64,000 bases of DNA from contig LGRX02035299.1 in assembly GCA_001247695.2 (NCBI GenBank), positions 32,691-96,690 of the forward strand, given 5' to 3'. The stretch comes from Cymbomonas tetramitiformis. Taxonomy: Eukaryota > Chlorophyta > Pyramimonadophyceae > Pyramimonadales > Pyramimonadaceae. Shown piece after piece: positions 47,601 through 59,600 of this stretch; positions within the stretch are counted from its first letter, which is position 1; each line of letters starts with the position of its first letter. A program made the position numbers and the translations under genes. The notes below the pieces were generated by a model. The model had not been told where the DNA came from, made no database searches, and was given only the letters and a program-made list of their open reading frames with translations.

Positions 47601-50600
47601 ACTCCACTGAACTGTATCGTGTGCCATGTCCAGCCTCGCCTGCACCTCCGCCTGCCCCGCCTCGTTCGCTTCCTCCATACCACTCACCGTCGCTGACAGC
47701 TCCGCCCGCAGCGCCGCCGCCTCCTCCAGGTGACCTGTGCGCTCCGCGGTCACCTCGCTCATCAGCCGTTGCCGGTGCTCCGCCTCCCGCTGCAGGTCCG
47801 CCACCAGCCGCTCCTTGCGCTCGGACTCCGCCGTCAGATCTGCGATCAGCCGCTCCTTGCGTGCCACCTCTGCAGTCAACTCCAATCTCAACTGCTCCGT
47901 CGCCTCCTTCTGCCCATCTGCTTGCTGTTGCATAGCCTCTTCCTGTTTCCTAACACCTGCCTCTGCTGCCTGCAGCTGGGCCTCCAGCTCCGCCTGCCGT
48001 GTCTCACTCGATTGAACCGCCGCCTGTGCCATGTCCAGCCTCGTCTGAAGCTCCGCCTCCCGCGCCTCGTTTGCTTCCTCCATGGAACGCACCGTCGCGG
48101 ACATCTCTGCCGCCTCATCGATTCGACCCGTGCGCTCCGCGGTCATCTCAGTCATCAGCCGCTGCCGGTGCTCCGCCTCCCGCTGCAGGTCCGCCACCAG
48201 CCGTTCCTTGCGCTCCGCCTCCGCCGTCAGATCCTCGATCAGCCGCTCCTTGCGTGCCACCTCTGCGGCCATCTCAACCTGCAGCTGCTCCTTTGCCTTC
48301 TCCTGCGCCCCCACGTGGCGCTGCAGCTCCGCTTGCTGGTTCCCAGTGCTCCACTCCGCTGCCTCCAGCTGGGCCTGCAGCTCCGCCTGCCGCCTCTCAC
48401 TCGATTGAACCGCCGCCTGTGACAAATCCAATCGCTCCTGCAGCTCCGCCTCTCGCGCCTCGTTCGCTTCCTGCATACCGCTCACCGTCGCTGACAGCTC
48501 CGCCCGCAGCGCTGATGCCTCCTCCATGTGTCCTGCACGCTCCGCGGTCATATCAGTCACCAGCCGCTGCCGGTGCTCCGCCTCCCGCTGCAGGTCCGCC
48601 ACCAGCCGTTCCTTGCGCTCCGCCTCCGCCGTCAGATCCTCAATCAGCCGCTCCTTGCGTGCCACCTCTGCGGCCGTCGTTTCCAGCAGCTGTTGATTCA
48701 CAGCCTTTTCTGTGTCAAGCCGCTGGATCAGTTCGCCCTGGCTCTCAATGTGCTCTTGAGTTCCCTGTATTTGCGCCTCGAGCTCCACATATTGCTGATC
48801 ACTTGACCGCCTCGCACTCTCAGCGGCTGCCAGCCGAGCCTGCACACTCTTTTGCTCGATCTCACTCCATTCGGCCTCATCCTGGGCGTGCTGCAGCTTT
48901 GCTCGGAGCTCTTCCATCTCAATTTCTTGCTGACTCTCTCCATCTTTGGGCAACTCCCCGTCAGCCGCCGCCATCTCAGCAAGGATCACAGTATCCTTCC
49001 ACGTCTCTGTGCTCAGCGGGCGTTGCCACATGCCTGGCGAGCCCTGCGGTTGGTTGAGCGCTGACCGCAGCTGAGTAGATGCTTCTGCCAGTGCCGACTG
49101 CAAAACGTCCGGGTGCTTCTTCCGCAGCTCTCGTGTGTCCACCTGGCGTTGTATCTCTGCTTCCTGGTACTCAGAACAACTCTCCGCTGCCTCCAGCTTC
49201 GCCTGCAGCTCCGCCTGTTGCTTCTCATTAGACTGAACCGCTGCCTGCGCCGTGTCCAGCCTCGCCTGCACCTCCGCATCCCGCGCCTCGTTCGCTTGCC
49301 CCGTACCGCCCACTGCTGCAGCGAGATCCGCCCGCAGCGCTGCCGCCTCCTTCATGTGACCCGTGCGCTCCGCGGTCATCTCAGTCATCAGCCGTTGCCG
49401 GTGCTCCGCCTCCCGCTGCAGGTCCGCCACCAGCCGCTCCTTGCGCTCCGCCTCCGCCGTCAGATCCTCGATCAGCCGCTCCTTGCGAGTGACCTCTGCA
49501 GCCATCTCCGCCCGCAACTGCACTTTCTCTGCCTTCTGCGCCTCCACGTGGCGTTGTATCTCTGATTCCTGCTCGTCAGACCACTTCTCCGCTGCCTCCA
49601 GCTGGGCCTGCAGCTCCGCCTGTCGCTTCTCACTCGATTGAACCGCCGCCTGCGCCGTGTCCAGCCTCGCCTGGACATCCGCCTCTCGGGTCTCGTTCGC
49701 CTCCTCCACGCTGCTCACCGTCACTGACAGCTCCGCCCGCAGCGCTGATGCCTCCTCCATGTGACCTGTGCGCTCCGCGGTCATATCAGTCATCAGCCGC
49801 TGCCGGTGCTCCGCCTCCCGCTGCAGATCCGCCACCAGCCGCTCCTTGCGCTCTATCTCCGCCGTCAGATCCTCGATCAACCGCTCCTTGCGCTGCACCT
49901 CTGCAACCATCTCCGCTCGCAACTGCTCCTTAATCGCATCTGCTGCCTCCAGCCTCGCCTGCATCTCCGCCTCCCGCGCCTCGTTCGCTTCCTCCATACC
50001 GCTCACCGTCGCTGACAGCTCCGCCCGCAGCGCCGCCGCCTCCTTCATGTGACCCGTGCGCTCCGCGGTCACCTCGCTCATCAGCCGTTGCCGGTGCTCC
50101 GCCTCCCGCTGCAGGTCCGCCACCAGCCGCTCCTTGCGCTCCGCCTCCGCCGTCAGATCCTCGATCAGCCGCTCCTTGCGTGCCATCTCAGCTGCCATTT
50201 CCATTCCTAACTGCTCATTTGCCGCTTCCTGAGCGTTCACCTGCAGTTGCATCACTACTTCGCGCCCTTCAGAGCTCCGCTTCACCGCCTCCAGCTTCGC
50301 TTGCAGCTCCGCCTGCAGTTTCTCACTCGACTGAACCGCCGCCTGTGACAAATCCAATCGCTCCTGCAGCTCTGCCTCCCGCGCCTCGTTCGCTCCCTCC
50401 ATGCCGCTCACCGTCGCTGACAGCTCCGCCCGCAGCGCCACCGCCTCCTCCATGTGACCCGTGCGCTCTGCGGTCATATCAGTCACCAGCCGCTGCCGGT
50501 GATCCGCCTCCCGCTGCAGGTCCGCCACCAGCCGCTCCTTGCGCTCCGCCTCCGCCGTCAGATCCTCGATCAACCGCTCCTTGCGCGCCACCTCTGCGGC

Positions 50601-53600
50601 CATCACCACCCTTAGCTGCTCCATCGCCGCCTCCTGTGTAATCACCCGACGTTGAATCTCCTCTGCCTGGCTCCCTATACTCTTCTCTGCTGCCTCCAGC
50701 TGGGCCTGCAGCTCCGCCTGCCGACTCTCACTTACGCGCAACACATTTGCAGCAGATGAGAGCTCCGACTGCATCTCACTAACCTGCCGGCCGTTCTCCG
50801 AGTCAATAGTACTTATAACTTCGATAAGTTCCGCCCGCAGCGCCGCCGTCTCCTCCATGTGACCTGCGCGCTCCGAGGTCATCTCGCTCACCAGCCGCTG
50901 CCGGTGCTCCGCCTCCCGCTGCAGGTCCGCCACCAGCCGCTCCTTGCGCTCCGCCTCCACCGTCAGATCTTCGATCAGCCGCTCCTTGCGCGCCACCTCT
51001 GCGGCCATCTCCGCCCTTAGCTGCTCCGTCGCCGCCTCCTGCCCATCTGCGTGCTGTTGCATAGCCATGCCTTGTTTCAATATACCCGCCTCCGCTGCCT
51101 GCAGCTGGGCCTCCAGCTCCGCCTGCCGCATCTCACTCGACTGAACCGCCGCCTGCGCCGTGTCCAGCCTCGCCTGCAGGTCCGCCTCCCGCGCCTCGTT
51201 CGCTTGCCCTGCACCGCCCATCGTTGCTGACAGCTCCGCCCGCAGCGCCGCCGCCTCCTCCATGTGACCCGTGCGCTCTGCGGTCATATCAGTCATCAGC
51301 TGCTGCCGGTGCTCCGCCTCCCGCTGCAGGTCCGCCACCAGCCGCTCCTCAACAGCAATCTCCACCTTCAGCTGCTCCTTTGCCTTCTTCTCCTCCTCCT
51401 TGAGCTCCCTCATCCTCGCCGCCTGCCTCTCCACTTCCGAGCTCCTGTTCTCCAGAGCCGCTTCGAGTTCCACGTGGCGCGCCTCGCTGGCCGCCAGCTC
51501 ACCCAGTGCGGCTGCCAGCGCCTGCTGCGACTGCGCCTCCTGGACCTGGGAGGACTGCACCTCGCTCATCAGACGCTGCTGGTGCTCCGCCTCCCGCTGC
51601 AGGTTCGCCACCAGCCGCTCCTTGCGCTCCGCCTCCACCGTCAAATCTTCAATCAGCCGCTCCTTGTGCGCCACCTCTGCGGCCATCTCCGCCCTCAGCC
51701 GCTCCTTCGCCGCTTCCTGCATGTCCACGTGGCGCCGCGTCTCCGCTACCTGGGTCACCATGCATTTCTGTGCTGCTTCCAGCTGGGCCTGCAGCTCCGC
51801 CTGCCGCTGCTCGCCGAGTTCCATCGCCTTTTGCACCGATTGCAGGCGCGACTGCAGCTCCGACACGTGCGCCTCATTCGTGTCGTCCGTGCGGGCCGCC
51901 ACCAGCTCTGCACGAAGCGTTGCCGCGTCTTCCAGGAGCGCCTCTCGTTCGGCAGTCACCTCGCCCACCATCAGCTGCCGGTACTCCGACTCCTGCCGCA
52001 GATCCGCCAGCAACATATCCTTGCGCTCCGATTCCGCAACCGATGCTGACATGGCAGTCTCTAATTGGCGAGCATGGTGTTCTGCAGACCGCATGCGCTC
52101 GACATCTTCCACCGCGTTGCTCTCGCGTTCCAGCAGTTGTGCCTCTAGGGCCACGAGCAAGCAACTCGATGTTTCCAGTTGAGTGCGAAGGGCATCGTGC
52201 TCAGCCTCGTTCGCCTGCGCCCCGGCTTCGGCAGATGCCAGCCTCGCCTGCAGCTCCGCCACCTCCCTCTCCCTGCTCAACTCCATGTCGCTCACCGTCG
52301 CTGACAGCTCCGCCCGCAGCGCCGCCGCCTCCTCCAGGTGACCTGTACGCTCCGCGGTCATATCAGTCATCAGCTGCTGCCGGTGCTCCGACTCCCGCTG
52401 CAGGTCCGCCACCAGCCGCTCCTTGCGCTCCGCCTCCGCCGTCAGATCCTCGATCAGCCGCTCCTTGCGTGCCACCTCTGCGACCATCACCGCCTGCAGC
52501 TGCTCCTTCGCCGCCTCCTGGCCATCTGCGTGCTGCTGCAGCTCCTCCTCTTGACACTCAATGGTCCACTCTGCTGCAACCAGCTGGGCCTGAAGCTCCG
52601 CCTGCCGCCTCTCACTAGATTGCACCGCATCCTGCGCGGTGTCCAGCTCGGCCTGGAGCTCCGCCTGCCGCCTCTCGCTCGCCAACACTGCGCCATCTGC
52701 TGCGGTTAGTCTCCCCTGCAGCTCCGCCACCTGCGTCTCCCTCTCGTTTTCCTTACTGCTCAGCTTCGCGTCCAGCTCCGCCCGCAGCATACTGGCTCTC
52801 GACACAGCTGCTGTCAGCTCGCTCTCAACCTTCCTTGAGATTGCGTCCTTGTGCTCCGCCTCCGCCGTCAGATCCTTCATCGAGCGGTCAAGGTTCACCA
52901 CGTGCTCCTTCAAGTTCCGCACCACAAGAGCTTCCGCCTCCCCTCGGCCGCGCATCTCCTGCAGCTGCGAGGCCTGGCTGGCTGCCGCACCCTCCGCCGC
53001 CTCCAACCTGGCCTCCAGCTCCGCGGCTCGCTCCCTCCCCGCATACACCTTCCTCTGCGCCTCTGCCACCATCGTCTTCAGCTCCGTCACATGCATGGAC
53101 CGCACGGTGTCGTACTGCTCCAGCGCGTGTGTGTGCCAGCTCTCGCTCGACTGCACTGCATCCTCTGCCAGCGCTAGCTGAGCTTCCAGCATCTCCACCT
53201 GGATGGCACATCCAGGGTGTTACTGAATTAGTCGCAATGCACGAGCTGTGAGAGGACACATCCAGGGTGTTATCAAAATTAGTCGCAATGCACGAGTTGT
53301 GAGAGGACACATTCAGAGTGTTACTAAATGAGTCGCAATGCACGAACTGTGAGGGGAAAAAATCTAGGGTGTTACTACATGAGTCGCAATGCACGAATTG
53401 TGAGAGGACACATCCAGGGTGTTACTAAATTAGTCGCAATGCACGAGTTACAAGTGGAAGGCAAAACATAGGGCGATCCGAAAGAAAGGATGCACGAGCT
53501 GCTGCGAGAGCGCGACTCTACCTGCGCCTCTCTCGCCTGGCCAGCGCTCCCAACGCTGACTTCCAGCTCAGCACGCAGCGTCCCCACCTCCGCCGCGTGC

Positions 53601-56600
53601 GCCGCGTGCTCCGCCTCCACTTGCTCCAGCAACCCCTGTCTCTGCTCCAGTGCCAGCTGGAGCTCCTCCGAGAGCCCCCCTATGTGGCCCTGGGACTCCC
53701 GTAGCTGGCCCTCCAGCGCCTCACGGTGCCCACTGCACATCCCACAGCCCCCCTCCCGCCACCTTCAACACACCCGCCACCGAATCGGGCAACATTTCAC
53801 CCACGTGGCGACGTGCTGAGCCAAGGCAAGCCGCGGGCGACCGCGCGGATCAACAAAGCTGGCCGGGCCTCAGACTCCTCCCGGCATGTGTTCGCTGCCG
53901 GCTCTCCTGCGGCACGTGTTCGATGCCGGCTCTCCTGCGGCACGTGTTCGATGCCGGCTCTCCTGCGGCACGTGTTCGATGCCTCTGGGCACGTGTTCGA
54001 TGCCGTTTCCTGCGGCATCGTAAAAACGATGTAAGTTTCCTAAGGCACGTGTAGCCCGATGTCAGTTTCCTTCTGCGGTAATGGAGCCTGATGCCAAGCT
54101 TGGTGCGGCACGGAGCCTGATAAGCTTCTCTGCGGGCGTTGGTGAAACTGATGTCGGGCCCTCCTGTGGCACTGTTCGATGCTGCTCTCCTGCGGCACGT
54201 GTCTGATGCCGGCTCCTGGCGGCAGCGCCGGTGCTCCATAAGCTTCTGGGCAGATGGTTTATGCTGCCCTCGGTGGGACGGGCTCATAAATGCTGGCTCT
54301 CCTGCGGCACGCAGTCTGATGTGCTGTGGTGTTTCCCCCTGCAAGACGAGCTCCTGATGCCGGCTTCCCGCATCGTGTTCGATGTCGGGCTCTCCCAGCG
54401 GGCAGAAACACCCATGCCTGCCTCTATGGGGCGCTGTGTTCAGATGCCGGCTCTCCTATAAGGCCAGCAGGTTCGATGCCGGGCCTCCTGCGGCACGTGT
54501 TCGATGTCGCTCTCTGCGCACGCTCGATGCCGCCTCCTGCGCATCGGTACTCGATGTCGCTCTCCTGCGCACCCGATGGCTTGTCGGCGGTATCGCAGCC
54601 TGATGCCGGGCTCTCTGCGCACGTGCCTGGGCTGCTTCTTGGCGGTTTGTAGCTTCCTGGCAACGTTTCAGGCCGGCTCTCCTGCACGTTCGATGCCGGG
54701 CTTCTCTGCGCACGTGTTCGATGCCGTCTCTGCGGCGCTGCAGCCCGATGCCGTCTCTTCCTGGCAAGACGTGTTCAGGCGAGCCCCGGCAATGCAGTTC
54801 GATGCCGCTCTCCGCGCAGACGGTACTGAGGCCGCTCCCGCGGCATCGCAGTCGATGCCGCTTCCTGCGGCACGTAGCCTGATGCAAGCCGGCACGCCTG
54901 CGCTGCTCTTCCGCGGCATCGCAGCCTGATGCCGGGGTTCTCCTGCGGCACGTGTTCGGAGGCCGGCCTCCTGCGGCACGTGTTCGATGCAAGCTCTCCT
55001 GCGGCGCGTGTTCGATGCCGGCTCTCCTGCGGCACGTGTTCGATGCCGGCTCTCCTGCGGCACGTGTTCGATGCCGGCTCTCCTGCGGCAGAGGACTCGG
55101 GTGCTCGCAAAACATGTGTCCTACTCGCACCACAGGGACTGCGCCCAAACTGCCAGGGTGGCATGTGGCATCTTCACAAAGGCCCATGTCCGGTGCCGCG
55201 GCGGCTAGGCGGCTGCTGAGTTGACTGGCGTGACTGGCGTGACGCGCGTGACTCACTCTGCAGCTTGCAGTTTCCCCGTGATGCCCACCAGCTCTTGCTC
55301 AAGTCGCGCCGCGTTTTCCATCAGCACCGCCTGCTCGGCCTGCCCCTCCAGTGTGTCGCTACGGAGCTGCTCTAGCTCTGCCTCTCGCCACTTCGTCTCC
55401 GCCTCCATGCCCTCGATCAGCTGCTCCTTGCAGTACCCCTCCACCTCGATCTCCTCGATCAGCTTCGCCTTGATCGCCTGCCCCGCCTCGAGCGCCCGCA
55501 TGCGCTTCGCCTGGCTCCTCATCACCCTCTCCGACCTCTCCACCTGCGCTGCCAGCGCTGCGCGCCGTTCGTCGCTTCGCCGCACCGCATCCTGCGCCCC
55601 TGCGAGCCTATCCCTCGCCGCACGCTCCCGGCTCGCACAATCCCTCCGCATCGCCTGCATCGCCTGCAACATCCGCCGAAGGTCTCGCTCAGCACACCAC
55701 CCTTCCCCCGCCCCCTGACGAAGCGAAATCTGTTTCATTTGGGGGTAGCCACGCGCTCTCCCGCTTGACAACAGTTTCACCTCGCCCGATGCGGTAATCG
55801 CTGCTGAGAACGCGCCCCTCGAGCTGTCCTCGTTCGTTGCGCCACGTGGCAATGCACGGTGCCAGCAAACCGCAGGAACCCATCGCTGCCCCGTTCAGAC
55901 CGCATCGTGCGCCCCAGTGGCCTTTCTAAGCAAAAGCCCACCATACGCTGCCCGCCTCGGCGCCAAGGCCACACACAGCTACACGATGATACACGTGGAC
56001 CATCGATACAGATACAGGTGGACCATCGATCCAGATACACGTGGACCATCGATCCAGATACGCATGGGCCATCGATCCAGATACACGTGGGCCATCGATC
56101 CAGGTACACGTGGACCAGAGGGGATACGAAGAGCGGGCAGGGCGCTGCAGGGCGTCACTCGCCACTAATCCAGCAGTGCCTCCGGGAGTGCCTCCGGGAG
56201 TGCCTCTGGGAGTGCCTCAGGGAGTGCTGGCCGGTTTCACGTCACCTGCTGCCTCTCAGCTTCACTCGCTTGCAGCTCCTGAATATGCGCCGCCTGTCCT
56301 CGGAGAGTTTCCTCCGACTGCATCAGCTGCTCGCGCAGGGCCTGCTGGCCGGCCTCGCCAGCGCGCGCCATCCGCTCCCCCAGCACCTGAATGTTCGAGA
56401 TGCCTTTCTTTCCGGCTTCCGCCGTCACGAAGGCCTCCGTCAGCTTCGCCTGGACCATCCAAAGCAGCGGTAGGCAAATCATGAGCGCTTGGTGCCACGG
56501 GAGATCCCATGGGATATGGTGACCACACCCATGGTGCGCCGACGGGTGCAGTCCCCACACTGGTGAGAAGGTGAATCAGACAGGCTGGCAGCCCTCGGCC

Positions 56601-59600
56601 GACTCTCCTCTCCCCAAAGCCGAGCAAGTATACCACTCCCCGCCGATGCCGAGTGCGGCCAATCACCACGCGGACAATCACAGCAGCCAAAGCGCAGCCA
56701 GCCACCGGAGTGGGCAGGCAAAATCTAGGAGGTGGCCGGCAGCCAGTCACCGGCACACAAATGGCGTAAAACAAGAGCAATCCAGACCCACAAGCTGCAA
56801 TCGAGAAAACTGCGGGGGCACGTGCGGGGGTCCAGGAAGCACTCCGGCGGCACGCGGTGCGCCCGCCAGTGCGCCATGAAACTGCAACGCAGCCCCGCCG
56901 GAGATAAGGGAGGGCCGCTTCCCACCTGCAAACCTTGAAGCTTGTCCCCCACGTCACCGCTGAGGCCCTCCAGAATACTTTGCAGAGCCTTCGCGCCTGC
57001 CACCGCCGTCGAGTGCTCCGCGCCAGCGTCCGCCTCCTTCAGCTTCCGCGGCTCCCTCTCTTGCACCATGTTCGGCTGCTTGTTCTCTCGCTCCAGCCGC
57101 TGATCGGACGGCCCCGCGCCGGCATCCACCGCATCGCCGTGCTTCGGGGAGCGTGGGGAGAGGGGCCCAGGCGCGCCCCCCCCGGGCCCGCTCGTACGCG
57201 CCGTCCGCACCCGCCTGGGGGAGAGGGGGGGGGCGGGAGCTCCTTCGCCCACGGGGACCTGCTGGCTGAGTGCAGCGGTCACGTCCGTGCCCCCCCTCAC
57301 GCCCCCCTCGCCTCCTCCGCTCACCTTCAGAATCCGTGCGAGCTCATTGGTCAGCCGGTGCGCTTCGCCGCGGGCCGTCACCAGCTCCTGCTCCGTGCTC
57401 TCCACCAGCACCTCCGCCGCCGCCGCCTGTGCTGACATCTCAGCCACACGACTCTCCACCTCCCGCAACGTGTCGCGCGGTGCCAAGGCCGACACCCGCA
57501 GCGCCTCCAGCTCGCGGCGGTGCGCCTCCGCACCCGCCTCTGCGCCGGCCATCTCCCGACGCAGGTTCTCAGCCCCCTCCCAGGCCGAGTACACCTCGTG
57601 CTCCGCCCTCGCCAGCGCAGCCGCCACTTCTTCGCTCTGTCGGCGCCTCTTGTCGTCATCGTCCACGTGTGCCCCGCCTGCAGGAGCCAGCTGGCGCGCC
57701 TCGCTTCGGAGCTCCCCAAGCTGCGCTGTCGCCGCGTCCATCTCCACCGCCACGTGGCACCTCAGCCTCTCCCCAAGTCGCGCCGCCCCCGCTTCCTCTG
57801 TCTCCATCTCCGCCTGCATCGCCGTGCTCACAGCCATCTCCCGCTGCAGCTCCCCCTCTACACGCGACTGCGTGTCCTCCACGCCCTGCAGTTCCTGACT
57901 CACCTGAGCTGCGGCTTCGCGAGCCGCCTCTAGTGCTTCCCCGAGAGCATGCATCCGCTGCAGCACAGCCCCGACCTCCGCCTCCACCTCCTCGCTGGAA
58001 CGCCCCCCTGGTGACTGCGTCGCCTCAGGCCCGGCAGCCTGCGGATCCACACCACCACTAGCGGGCGCGCCGCCCCTGAGCTGCACGTTCTGCGTCGCGC
58101 TCGCCGCCTCCCAAGGACCGTCCGCCCCGCCCGCCCGCCCTCTCACCTCGAGCAGGCGCTTCGCGGTAGCCCCTGGCATCCTCCCGTGCAACGCCTAATG
58201 CCTCCTTGTACCCCGCCGCCCGCTGCTCCGCCGCCGCCAGGTCCTCGGACCCCCGCTGCAGCTCTGCAGCCACCGCCCCGTGCTCCATCTGCTCCCTCTG
58301 CGACCGCGACCGCGCCGCCGCCGCCAGCCACCTGCACCCCCCAGAACCCAGCGGAGATCACCCTCGTTCAGCAGCCAAGTCGTCAAGGAGCCAGATCGTG
58401 ACACCGTCAGTTATTTCAGGGCTTGTTACTTCAGGACTCGAACAGAGCGAGCCGGGTAGGGGATGCTCCAGGGGCATGCGCGGGTAGAGAGAGAGAGGAG
58501 AGCGCATCACCTGAGCCCCGCAGAGCGCTGCTTGGAGAGACGCGCCCGCATCGGCGTGGCCACAGCGGCCACCTTCGCGGCGCGCTGCTCCATCTCCTGC
58601 TCCACCTGCTCCGCCAGTTGCTCCTCCAGCCACGCCGCCTTTGCGGAGGAGTCCACCGACTGCAGGCCCGCCGCGAGCTCCGTCATCGGCTCGCTCGACA
58701 ACCCGCACGAGGCCTCGGCCAAACGCGCCAGGAGCGCCTCCAACTGCGGCTCCCCTGCGCCGCCCACACTCCCGGGACTTCCGTGCAGCTCGCCCTCCTT
58801 CAGCGGAGCGGAGAAGCCGCCCGGGGGCGTGAACAGCACGGAGGGCCTGGCGATGTCCGGGGAGCAGGGCTCCCTACCACCGCCCTGCTCCTCGAGCCGC
58901 AGCGCCACCTGCTTCGCCTCTGCCAGCGCTGCGCGCCGCCGCCCTAGCTGCCGAGCGAGCCGCTCACGTGGCGTGGCTTCACCAGCCCCTGCCGGGGTCG
59001 CTCCAGGCGCCGGGCTCTGCATCAGCTGCCGGAGCCGCTCCACTTGGACCTCCCTCCCTGCAATAACCCGGGGCCCCACCACCAAGGGAGGCCTGGTGGC
59101 AGCGGCGGCGGTGTTGAGGACCGGCGTGGCTGCCCCCTCATCCTCCGGTTCAAGCAGCGCCCCAGCGTGCCGCAGCTCCAGCATCCGCACCTCCAGGCGC
59201 GCGGCCTGCTCCGCTTCACGCTGTGCTGACGCCGCCTGCACTGCCTCGAGCTCACAATCCGCCGCCGCCTGCCATCCAAATATCCCCCGCCGCAAGGCAC
59301 CCCGTCAGCAGCGCACGCTAGTCAGCGTGTCCCCATCCCGGTGGTTGTCTTCCCCACACCCTTCAGGCTCACACCTCCAGCGCACCCAGTAGCATCGCTC
59401 AGCCGCGCCACGGGGACGCCTCCCCTGGTCAAAATCTCGACTTCTACTTTTCGCCAGATCCACCTCCAATACCGCCGCCACCGTCAGATTCTCCACCAGT
59501 GGACCTCAACATTTCCCGTTCTTCTCCGGCATTCCGCCGATGCATCTTGTTAGGACTGTCACTATTCGGCGATTCTGGTGGGTGCTCCAAAATGCGGCTC

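Noticed and set aside
53810..55256. CRISPR-like appearance of the 28-bp repeat array, and open frames through it
   Set aside because: Copies are directly adjacent without unique spacers, in a eukaryotic intron. It is a minisatellite, and the frames are repeat artefacts.
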